A program made the translations under genes and the position numbers. The notes under the pieces were generated by a model. That model was not told the DNA's origin. It saw nothing but the letters and a program-made list of their open reading frames with translations, and ran no database searches. A stretch of DNA of 44,109 nucleotides from CAZKUR01 sp964556005 (GTDB lineage Bacteria; Bacteroidota; Ignavibacteria; Ignavibacteriales; Ignavibacteriaceae): positions 1 through 44,109 of the forward strand of contig CAZKUR010000030.1 in assembly GCA_964556005.1 (NCBI GenBank). Direction: 5' to 3'. How positions within the stretch are numbered: the stretch's first letter is position 1; every line of letters starts with the position of its first letter. Shown piece by piece: positions 35,535 through 43,654 of this stretch.

Positions 35535-36476
35535 TTATGGAACTATCCTGGTCCCGAGATCGCCGTTTGATAGCTGTGTCGCTTCCGTAATTATAGTTTC
35601 CCTGCCGCCGTTCTCAATAAATTTTATTGCAGCAAGAATCTTCGGTCCCATACTGCCTTCACCAAATTCACCAGCCTCATAATATTTTTTTGCTTCACTT
35701 ACATTTATTCTATCCAGCGGTTTTTGATCAGGCTTATTAAAATTCAAATAAACTTTAGGAACATCCGTTAAAATAAAAAACTCGTCGGCTTGAATTTCAG
35801 TTGCGAGAAGCGAGGAAGCCAAATCTTTATCAATAACGGCTTCGATTCCCTGCAATTCTTTTTTTTCATCATAGTAAACCGGTATTCCGCCGCCGCCGGA
35901 AGCAATAACTATAATACCTTTTTTTGATAATTCCTTAATTAATTTTTTATTTATTATATCGAGCGGTTGCGGTGAAGGAACAACACGCCGCCAACCTCTT
36001 TTTCTTGCATCCTCTTTGAAAATAAAATTATTGGACTTTGCTAATAAATCGGCTTCTTCTTTTAAATAATAAGGGCCGATAGGTTTTGTCGGTTCTTTGA
36101 ATGCATTATCATTTATATCGACTAAAACCTGTGTAACAACCGTAGCCACTCTTCTTCTTAGTTTATTTACCCTAAGTAAATTTATCATTTGCCTTTCAAT
36201 CATGTACCCGATTCCGCCCTGCGAATCTGCAACACAAATATCAAGAGGCATTTTCGGTATTTTATAAGTATTATAACCGGCTTCGTTCCTGAGTAAAATA
36301 TTCCCGACTTGCGGGCCGTTACCATGAGTGATGATTAGATTATATTCGTTTCTTAGAAGATGAAGTAAATTGACTGCGGTATTAATAGTATTTTTTTCCT
36401 GCTGTTTAATTGTTCCGATTTCATTTCCGCGAAGTAATGCATTTCCACCAAAGGCAACAACTGCTAATTTTTTCAT
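35535..36476 (-). CDS. arcC: Carbamate kinase
   Basis: Carbamate kinase makes ATP, CO2 and ammonia from carbamoyl phosphate and ADP. The 313 residues match the family. VVAFGGNALL is at 6-15, THGNGPQVGN at about 50-59, SQGGIGYMIE at about 85-94, and VPSPQPLDI near 164. Then come IVIASGGGGIPV near 190, a GIEAVIDKDLASSLLA segment near 210 and FGEGSMGPKI near 272. It is first in a two-gene unit with ornithine carbamoyltransferase. This pair can harvest ATP and ammonia from citrulline. The released ammonia could feed the several glutamate dehydrogenases nearby, which is an inference from context. Confidence 0.95.
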   Translation of the reverse strand: MKKLAVVAFGGNALLRGNEIGTIKQQEKNTINTAVNLLHLLRNEYNLIITHGNGPQVGNILLRNEAGYNTYKIPKMPLDICVADSQGGIGYMIERQMINLLRVNKLRRRVATVVTQVLVDINDNAFKEPTKPIGPYYLKEEADLLAKSNNFIFKEDARKRGWRRVVPSPQPLDIINKKLIKELSKKGIIVIASGGGGIPVYYDEKKELQGIEAVIDKDLASSLLATEIQADEFFILTDVPKVYLNFNKPDQKPLDRINVSEAKKYYEAGEFGEGSMGPKILAAIKFIENGGRETIITEATQLSNGDLGTRIVP

Positions 36477-36672
36477 AAATAATTTATTCTTTCATTCTCC
36501 ATTTCGCAATTTCGGCGAAAATACCGCCATTTTTTGCATCAAAACTTAATTTTTAAGAGTGAAATTTAGGAAAATTAAAGGAATTTTTTCGGACTTTAGT
36601 TTTTATTTGAAAATTTTATTTTAATATTTGAATTATAAATGAAATTTCTTGTTCAAAAATATTAAAATTTTT

Positions 36673-37275
36673 ATGGATATCGAGGAAAGATACAGTTCAA
36701 GAGATTTATTAAAGCCCGGTAATATGCTTCGCCTTTATGCGAGCGGCGCATTTCCTATGGCCGATGATAATTCCGGGAAAATTTGCTGGTTTATGCCTGA
36801 AATCAGGGCTGTAATTCCACTCAATAAGTTCAACGTTCCGCGTTCACTTCGTAAAGCAATGGAAATTTCAAATTTCGAATACCGTTATGACCATAATTTT
36901 TTATCTGTCGTTAAAGCATGTGCAGATAGAAAACGAACATGGATTTCCGATGAATTAATTGAAGCTTATTTAAAGCTTAATAAACACGGCCATATTCACA
37001 CGGTTGAAACATGGAGAAACGGAAGATTAGTCGGCGGTTTATACGGCATTTCATTCAGAGGAGCATTCTTTGGCGAATCTATGTTTTCCCGGAAATCCCA
37101 GGCCTCAAAAGCAGCTTTAATTAAATTAATAGAAAGACTGGTACAAAAAGATTTTGTACTTCTTGACGTTCAATATCTTACGCCGCATTTAAAAATGTTC
37201 GGCGCCGTCGAAATTAATTTTGATGAATATACAGACTTGCTTTACACAGCCTATATGAGAAACTGTGAATTCTAA
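36673..37275 (+). CDS. aat: Leucyl/phenylalanyl-tRNA-protein transferase
   Basis: Aat adds Leu or Phe from charged tRNA to proteins with N-terminal Arg or Lys, marking them for ClpS/ClpAP breakdown (the N-end rule). The start ATG 36673 gives 200 residues, the usual short bacterial form; a TTG at 36649 would add 8. Hallmarks: GAFPMADDNSGKICWFMPEIRAVIP near the start, then HTVETWRNGRLVGGLYGISF, then GAFFGESMFSRKSQASKAAL, then LLDVQYLTPHLKMFGAVEI. WFMPE is a small change from the commoner WWSPDPR. It is a single gene convergent with the M24 peptidase gene, 43 bases apart. Confidence 0.95.
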   Translation: MDIEERYSSRDLLKPGNMLRLYASGAFPMADDNSGKICWFMPEIRAVIPLNKFNVPRSLRKAMEISNFEYRYDHNFLSVVKACADRKRTWISDELIEAYLKLNKHGHIHTVETWRNGRLVGGLYGISFRGAFFGESMFSRKSQASKAALIKLIERLVQKDFVLLDVQYLTPHLKMFGAVEINFDEYTDLLYTAYMRNCEF

Positions 37276-37318
37276 AATATCTTGACAACGCCTTAGTCCT
37301 AAAAAGAAAAACAAAAAT

Positions 37319-38509
37319 TTATTTTATAATCCACAGTTCTTTTTGCGGAGGTGAAATAAATCTTGCACCATCCTTCTCAACATATACTTCCTCTTCAAGA
37401 GTTGAAGTGCCGTAGCCTTCAACAGGCAGACGCGGTTCAATAGTAAAAATTTGACCCTCTTCAATTTTCATAAACGGAAGATCACCGTATCTTTCCCATC
37501 TTGGGAATAAGCCGCAGCCGCCGTCGTGTGCTTCCCTTCCGACTTGATGCCCGAGCCCATGCGGATATTCTGGGTAACCGTTTTCGGTAATATAATTTCT
37601 TGCGATATCGTCCATATCGCATCCCTTGACACCCGGTTTCAATTTATCGGCAACCATTTGAATGGAATCTTTAATTACATTGAACCCTTTAATAACCGGT
37701 TCCGGAGGCTGGGTTTCACCTTCTTTCAATAAATACCAGGTCCTTTGCAAGTCGGAACAGTAGCCATTAAAATTTATTCCAAAATCAATATTAACTAGAT
37801 GCCCTTTTTCAACTTTTCTATCAGTCGGTCCGGAATGCGGATCGCCTGCTTCGGGTCCTGTAAACACGGCAGGGCAATGATCTTCATCCCATGATAGTCC
37901 GAAACCTTTTTGTCTAACTTTTTCTTTTACAAAGTTTGCAATATCAAGTTCGGAGACTCCTGGTTTTATAAACCCGGTAACATCATCGATAATTTTCAAA
38001 GTTTCATCAACGGCAGTCTGCATTATATCCAATTCTGTTTTTGACTTTCTTCCTCTCAGCGCTGAAATAATTTCCTCTGAAGAAATTAATTTATTCTCAA
38101 ATCCCGTTCCCTTTAAGTGGTTCTGAAGAATTAAAAAAAGGCCGTGGGTAAGCCCATCTGCCAATACTGAATTTTTTGAATAATTTATTGCAATATTTTT
38201 AGGATTTTTGGATTTCAAATAACCGGTTAATTCTTCTCTTATTGACTGCACGAACCCTGAGACGTCATTATAAAATCCCAGCCGTTTAACATTTTCAACC
38301 TCAAGTGAACCGACGATAACCTTGGTGCTTCCGTCTTTATTTATAATGATAGTCGATTCCCATGTAAGATTTATTCCGAGAATCATATCTAAAATCGGGT
38401 CATGCGCAACAGAGCTTTCTCTTACATAAGTTATCCACATATCGACATCTTTTTCTTTTAAGATTGCCGCAGCCTGCTGTATTTTTTCTTTTATTATTTT
38501 TAGGTTCAT
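37319..38509 (-). CDS. M24 family metallopeptidase (Xaa-Pro aminopeptidase-like)
   Basis: The 396-residue protein has a creatinase-like N-terminal domain (1-150) and a pita-bread M24 domain (about 155-396). The five expected metal ligands are visible: Asp in VNIDFGINF, Asp in YCSDLQRTWY, His in HGLGHQVGREAHDGG, Glu in IFTIEPRLP and Glu in TLEEEVYV. Substrate-site His residues (PHSGP and AHDGG) are also present. It should remove an N-terminal residue next to proline, or act on a related dipeptide, in the cytoplasm. No signal peptide is seen. GAGG lies 8-11 bases before ATG 38509. It stands alone, convergent with aat. Confidence 0.9.
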   Translation of the reverse strand: MNLKIIKEKIQQAAAILKEKDVDMWITYVRESSVAHDPILDMILGINLTWESTIIINKDGSTKVIVGSLEVENVKRLGFYNDVSGFVQSIREELTGYLKSKNPKNIAINYSKNSVLADGLTHGLFLILQNHLKGTGFENKLISSEEIISALRGRKSKTELDIMQTAVDETLKIIDDVTGFIKPGVSELDIANFVKEKVRQKGFGLSWDEDHCPAVFTGPEAGDPHSGPTDRKVEKGHLVNIDFGINFNGYCSDLQRTWYLLKEGETQPPEPVIKGFNVIKDSIQMVADKLKPGVKGCDMDDIARNYITENGYPEYPHGLGHQVGREAHDGGCGLFPRWERYGDLPFMKIEEGQIFTIEPRLPVEGYGTSTLEEEVYVEKDGARFISPPQKELWIIK

Positions 38510-39163
38510 CTTTTTGCCTCATAAATTTTAGATTAATAAAACTTTTATTTTAAAATTATCAAATACTCACACCATTTACCATTTTAAAGACGGCAAAAAT
38601 GATGAAAATGTTTAATATTTTGCAATAATCCAAGAGATTTAAATTAGTTTAAAATAATTGCTTCACTAAAATTTTGCCGGAGTTTTTTATTTAATTAATC
38701 ACTAATTTGGTGCTGTAAATTATGATTATTTTATAAACGAGCCTGATTTTAAAAAAGGTATTAACATTAGAATTTTTTTTAAAAATATACAAAGTTCTTA
38801 TAAATAACCTTTTAAGCTTCACGCTGGCGTAACCAATTATCACTGCTGAATATAGGTAATCGTTTGGAACAGTGAAGATTCGGCTCATAAACTGAAATAA
38901 ATTTTGTCGCACATTCGAATTAGTGCAGAACGTTACAAACTTTCGAGGGGAGATATAGGTGCATCCAGGGTGGAATGTTATGGATGTATACCTGTTATGA
39001 AATTAAAATATGTTTTATCCCCATTTGATAACTTTTCTTTTCAAGCAAAGTTTTTTTGCTCAATTTATTTTTTTATTAACATTTCAATTATAATTAAACA
39101 ATATTTAAACATAACGGATTATCAAAATTATTTAATTTATTGTGGAGACTGAAAGAGGTAATT
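38510..39163. other. 654-base intergenic region upstream of gdhA
   Basis: No convincing gene lies here; a short plus-strand frame (38904-39152) lacks family resemblance and an SD. One hairpin stands out: AGGT 38957-38960 with ACCT 38990-38993 and CATCCA 38962-38967 with TGGATG 38981-38986. It lies about 170 bases before the gdhA start and may belong to its leader. The rest is AT-rich and should hold promoters for both flanking genes. Confidence 0.45.
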
Positions 39164-40504
39164 ATGTCGGAATATACAAATCAAATACTTTCAAAAGTTA
39201 AATCGCAAAATCAAAACGAACCTGAATTTCATCAAGCAGTTCAGGAATTCGTCGAATCAATAGATATCGTTTTCAACCGTCACCCGGAATATAAAACAGC
39301 TAAAATTTTGGAAAGGATGGTTGAACCTGAAAGAATAATAATTTTCCGCGTTCCATGGATGGATGACCAGGGAGATATTCATATTAACCGCGGCTACAGA
39401 ATCGAAATGAACAGCGCAATCGGCCCTTACAAAGGCGGATTAAGATTTCACCCTTCGGTTACAATGGGAATATTAAAGTTTTTAGCATTTGAACAGGTTT
39501 TTAAAAACAGCTTAACTACTCTTCCGATGGGCGGAGGAAAAGGCGGGTCTGATTTCGATCCTAAAGGTAAAAGCGATAACGAAGTGATGAGATTTTGTCA
39601 AAGCTTTATGATTGAACTCTATCGGCACATCGGGCCTAACACCGATGTACCTGCCGGAGATATTGGCGTAGGAACCAGAGAAATCGGTTTTCTATTCGGT
39701 CAATATAAAAGATTAAAAAATGAATTTACAGGAGTACTAACCGGTAAAGGCCTGAACTGGGGCGGCTCCTTAATAAGGCCTGAGGCAACAGGGTACGGTG
39801 CAGTTTATTTTGTAAAGGAAATGCTGAAAACCAAAGAAGAAGATATCGAAGGAAAAGTTTTTGGTGTTTCCGGTTTTGGAAATGTTGCCTGGGGTGCCGT
39901 TCAAAAGATAGATCAATTAGGCGGCAAAGTAGTTACCATATCCGGTCCCGACGGATTTATTTACGATAAGGACGGCATCAGCGGCGAAAAAATTGATTAC
40001 ATGCTGAAACTGAGAGCAAGCTCTAACGATACGGTAAAAGAATTTGCCGATAAATTTAAAGTTGAATTTTTCCCCGGCAAAAAACCCTGGGGAGTAAAAG
40101 TGGATGTAGCAATGCCATGTGCAACGCAAAATGAAATCTTTGCCGAAGATGCAAAGGAATTAATTAAGAACGGATGCAAATGCGTTTGTGAAGGTGCAAA
40201 TATGCCTACCACTCTTGAAGCATATCATTTGTTTACGGAGGCAGGTATTTTATATGCACCCGGTAAAGCTTCAAATGCCGGCGGTGTTGCAACATCGGGC
40301 CTTGAGATGTCGCAGAACAGCATGCGTTTGCCATGGTCGAAAGATGAAGTTGACCAGAGATTGCATGAAATTATGAAAAGAATTCATGATACATGCTTAT
40401 CAACTGCCGAAAGATTTAATACACCCGGCAATTATGTTAACGGTGCCAATATAGCGGGATTCCTGAAAGTAGCAGATGCTATGTTGGACCAGGGATTAGT
40501 CTAA
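39164..40504 (+). CDS. gdhA: Glutamate dehydrogenase, long GdhA type (copy 2)
   Basis: This 446-residue enzyme belongs to the E. coli GdhA-like branch, usually NADP-dependent and used for ammonia assimilation. Residues: Lys90 in GPYKGGLRFHPSV, Lys126 in PMGGGKGGSDFDPKGKSD, Asp166 in VPAGDIGVGTREIG, the dinucleotide motif VSGFGNVAWG near 245, and CEGANMPTT near 345. ATG 39164 is chosen because AGAGGT lies 6-11 bases upstream and the product aligns from residue 1 with the copy at 43655. An earlier ATG at 39140 would add 8 residues. It ends in front of a strong terminator, after which the second REC/ATP-grasp gene begins. Confidence 0.95.
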   Translation: MSEYTNQILSKVKSQNQNEPEFHQAVQEFVESIDIVFNRHPEYKTAKILERMVEPERIIIFRVPWMDDQGDIHINRGYRIEMNSAIGPYKGGLRFHPSVTMGILKFLAFEQVFKNSLTTLPMGGGKGGSDFDPKGKSDNEVMRFCQSFMIELYRHIGPNTDVPAGDIGVGTREIGFLFGQYKRLKNEFTGVLTGKGLNWGGSLIRPEATGYGAVYFVKEMLKTKEEDIEGKVFGVSGFGNVAWGAVQKIDQLGGKVVTISGPDGFIYDKDGISGEKIDYMLKLRASSNDTVKEFADKFKVEFFPGKKPWGVKVDVAMPCATQNEIFAEDAKELIKNGCKCVCEGANMPTTLEAYHLFTEAGILYAPGKASNAGGVATSGLEMSQNSMRLPWSKDEVDQRLHEIMKRIHDTCLSTAERFNTPGNYVNGANIAGFLKVADAMLDQGLV

Positions 40505-40511
40505 ATTTATT

Positions 40512-40549
40512 AAAGGCTGAATGTACATGCATTCAGCCTTTCTTTTTTT
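40512..40549 (+). terminator. Strong rho-independent terminator after gdhA
   Basis: AAAGGCTGAATG 40512-40523 pairs perfectly with CATTCAGCCTTT 40530-40541 around a 6-base loop, followed by C and seven T. The next start codon is at 40566, only 16 bases after the T run. Little room is left for a separate promoter. Confidence 0.9.
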
Positions 40550-40565
40550 AGGTAATTAAAAATAA

Positions 40566-43553
40566 ATGAAGAAGACAGAATTAGTTTCGATAGAGGATGC
40601 ATTCGGAAATAGAATAAAGAGATTCCAAAAATTAATGCACTTCAAGATAAGGGAAATTCTTCTCGTATCCAGCATTTATGATAATTACCTTTTCGAGGAA
40701 GATGGGAGGCTGTACGAATTAATAAGAGAAGAATACCAGGTCCTCAATCTGAGCCACGCTCCGGAAATAACCCACGTAACAACTGGAGTCGAAGCAGTTG
40801 AGCTTGCACTTACCGGCGAACATTTCGATTTGATTCTCACGACGCTTCATATAGAAGATATGCATGTGGTAAGGTTTGCTCAAATGATGAGGCAGGCCGG
40901 CATCGATACTCCTATTATTCTTTTGGCTTATGATAACCGGGAGAGAAAAGAGCTTGTTACACACTACGATATTTCAATATTCGAAAGAATTTTTATCTGG
41001 CAAGGCGATTACCATTTGCTGATTGGAATTATTAAATACCTTGAAGATAAGCTTAATATTGAAAGAGATACATCTGCCGTAGGTGTTCAAGTAATTATTC
41101 TCGTTGAAGATAATGTAAAATTTTATTCATCATACCTGCCGCTAATTTATACTGAAATTTTCAACCAGTCACAGAGGCTTATCTCAGAAGGAGTGAATCT
41201 TACCCATAGGTTTTTAAGAATGCGGGCTAGGCCTAAGATTATGCTCTGTACTACGTATGAGGAAGCCTGGGATTATTACCAAAAATATGAAAACTTTATT
41301 CTTGGGATAATACTTGACATTAATTTTAAATATCACGGGGTAAAAGATCCCGAAGCGGGAATAAAATTTGCCAAAAAGGTTAAAGAACTGCAAAAAGATA
41401 TTCCCATTCTACTTCAGTCCAGCGATCCGAATTATGAAGAAATAGCCAAAGAAGTAGGGGCTTCATTTTTGGTTAAAGATTCTCAAAGGTTATTACATGA
41501 CTTAAGAGAATTCATGCTGAATAATTTTGGCTTCGGCGACTTTGTGTTTCAATTACCCGACGGAACCGAAATAGGAAGAGCGAGTAATTTATATTCATTG
41601 ATTGAGCTTTTAAAAACCGTTCCGGATGAAAGTATTCTCTATCATGCTGAACGGAATCATTTTTCAAACTGGTTAAAGGCGAGAACCGAGTTCTGGCTGG
41701 CACACGAACTTAGACCAAAAAAAGTCTCGGAATTTAATTCCGTTGAAGAACTGCGCAACACAATAATAAATTCTATACTCGAATATCTCGATACACGGCA
41801 GCGAGGGATTATTACCGACTTCAATAAAGAAACATTCGATCCGAAAAATACTTTTGCAAGAATCGGCGGCGGTTCGCTCGGCGGGAAAGCAAGAGGATTG
41901 GGATTTATAAATAACCTGATAAATAATTACAACCTCAGAAATAAATTCGAGAATGTTGAAATATTTGTTCCCTGCGGCATTGTTATTGCGACCGATGTCT
42001 TCGATCAATTTTTAGAAGTAAATAATCTCGAGAATTTTGCTTTAACTGAAACCGACGATATTAAAATAACAAAAAAGTTTGCTGCCGCACCTTTTTTCCC
42101 TGAAGAAATAATCATTAAGCTTTCGGATTTTCTCGACGTACTTGAGGGCCCGCTTGCAATCCGTTCATCAAGCGTACTGGAAGATTCACAGTTCCAGCCG
42201 TTTGCAGGTGTGTATGAAACTTATATGCTTCCGAATTCAAATCCTAATAAAAACATCAGGCTCCAGGAATTGCTTTTGTGCATTAAGGAGGTGTACGCTT
42301 CTACGTTCCACAAGAAAGCAAAAGATTACATGAAAGCCACGGCCTATAGGCTTGAAGAAGAAAAGATGGGAGTAATTATACAAAAGCTTATAGGTTCGCC
42401 TCACGACGGTAGGTTTTACCCTGACTTTGCAGGAGTCGGAAAGTCTTATAACTTTTATCCGGTTCCCCCTCAAAAAGCAACTGACGGAATTGCACTTGTT
42501 GCATTAGGATTAGGAAAGACAGTTGTTGAAGGCGGCAACTCTGTTAGGTTTTGTCCGAAATTTCCAAAGCATTTGCTTCAGTTCTTTTCAACAAAAGAAA
42601 CAATTAAAAATGCCCAGCAATACTTTTTTGCATTGGACTTGAGCGGGCATCTCGATGACGATAAAGTTCAAACTTACGATACTCTTGTAAAAAAATACGA
42701 TCTTCATAAGGCCGAAGATGATAATACTTTATTTTCCGTTGCTTCTACATACTCGCCGGAAAACGAAGCCGTATATGACGGGACTTCAAGAAACGGAATG
42801 CGGGTTGTAACTTTTGCACCGGTTTTGAAACATAATATTTTTCCTCTTCCTGAAGTTCTCAATCTCCTTTTGGAGTTAGGGACGTGGGGAATGGGTACTC
42901 CGGTTGAGATTGAATTTGCCGTTAACTTAAGTGTACCTCATGATCAACCAAAAGAATTTGCAATGCTTCAAATGCGTCCGCTGGTTATAAGCATGGAGGT
43001 AGATGAAATAAATATCGAGAATTTTGATCCTAAAGATATGATTAGTCAAAGCATCCAGGTTTTGGGAAACGGTGTCATCACCGATATATACGATATTGTT
43101 TTTATAGATTATAATAAATTCGATCGCGCCAAAAGCCAGCAGGCAGCGTTCGAAGTTAGCCAATTAAACACAAAATTATTAAACGAAAAAAAACATTATA
43201 TATTAATAGGCGTAGGAAGATGGGGTTCGCTGGATCCCTGGCTGGGAATTCCAGTAACGTGGGATCAAATTTCCGGTGTGAGCGTTATTGTAGAGTCGAG
43301 CTTTAAAGACCTTCATGTAACTCCATCGCAGGGTTCACATTTTTTCCAGAATCTTACATCATTTAGAGTTGGATATTTCACTGTTAATACTTCCTCCAAT
43401 TTAGGATTTATCGACTGGGATTGGCTTCTTACTCAAAAGCCGGAAGAAGAATTAACTTTTACAAAGCATTTAAGATTTGATAAACCGATAATAGTAAAAA
43501 TAAATGGCCATCAAAATAAAGGGATTATTTTAAAGCCGGGAAAACAAAATTAA
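40566..43553 (+). CDS. Receiver-domain / PEP-synthase-type ATP-grasp fusion protein (copy 2)
   Basis: This 995-residue protein is a full-length paralogue of the product at 30481-33483, with the same domain order. Receiver 1 lacks the acceptor Asp (LILTTLHIEDM, about 89-99). Receiver 2 has VEDN (180-183), Asp251 in IILDINF, Ser in LLQSS and Lys304 in LVKDS. The PPDK-type ATP-grasp runs from about 430 (GGGSLGGKARGLGF) through AIRSSSVLEDSQ to MLQMRPLV. The same unknown C-terminal domain follows (GRWGSLDPWLGIP and PSQGSHFFQN). It lacks the first 14 or so residues of copy 1. The phospho-His and PEP-binding domains of real PEP synthase are again absent. It lies between two GdhA-type genes. No good SD is present; AGGTAA lies 12 bases before ATG 40566, just after the gdhA terminator. 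Confidence 0.85.
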   Translation: MKKTELVSIEDAFGNRIKRFQKLMHFKIREILLVSSIYDNYLFEEDGRLYELIREEYQVLNLSHAPEITHVTTGVEAVELALTGEHFDLILTTLHIEDMHVVRFAQMMRQAGIDTPIILLAYDNRERKELVTHYDISIFERIFIWQGDYHLLIGIIKYLEDKLNIERDTSAVGVQVIILVEDNVKFYSSYLPLIYTEIFNQSQRLISEGVNLTHRFLRMRARPKIMLCTTYEEAWDYYQKYENFILGIILDINFKYHGVKDPEAGIKFAKKVKELQKDIPILLQSSDPNYEEIAKEVGASFLVKDSQRLLHDLREFMLNNFGFGDFVFQLPDGTEIGRASNLYSLIELLKTVPDESILYHAERNHFSNWLKARTEFWLAHELRPKKVSEFNSVEELRNTIINSILEYLDTRQRGIITDFNKETFDPKNTFARIGGGSLGGKARGLGFINNLINNYNLRNKFENVEIFVPCGIVIATDVFDQFLEVNNLENFALTETDDIKITKKFAAAPFFPEEIIIKLSDFLDVLEGPLAIRSSSVLEDSQFQPFAGVYETYMLPNSNPNKNIRLQELLLCIKEVYASTFHKKAKDYMKATAYRLEEEKMGVIIQKLIGSPHDGRFYPDFAGVGKSYNFYPVPPQKATDGIALVALGLGKTVVEGGNSVRFCPKFPKHLLQFFSTKETIKNAQQYFFALDLSGHLDDDKVQTYDTLVKKYDLHKAEDDNTLFSVASTYSPENEAVYDGTSRNGMRVVTFAPVLKHNIFPLPEVLNLLLELGTWGMGTPVEIEFAVNLSVPHDQPKEFAMLQMRPLVISMEVDEINIENFDPKDMISQSIQVLGNGVITDIYDIVFIDYNKFDRAKSQQAAFEVSQLNTKLLNEKKHYILIGVGRWGSLDPWLGIPVTWDQISGVSVIVESSFKDLHVTPSQGSHFFQNLTSFRVGYFTVNTSSNLGFIDWDWLLTQKPEEELTFTKHLRFDKPIIVKINGHQNKGIILKPGKQN

Positions 43554-43654
43554 GTTTTAAAATTATTATCTATACAAGTTTTTAATTGCGTTAAAATCCA
43601 AAAAGGACACTACGCAAAATCGTAAAACAATATATCAAATTAAAGGAGGCAGAA

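Noticed and set aside
38904..39152. Possible 82-residue gene upstream of gdhA
   Set aside because: It has no family resemblance, no SD, and overlaps the leader hairpin and likely promoter of gdhA.
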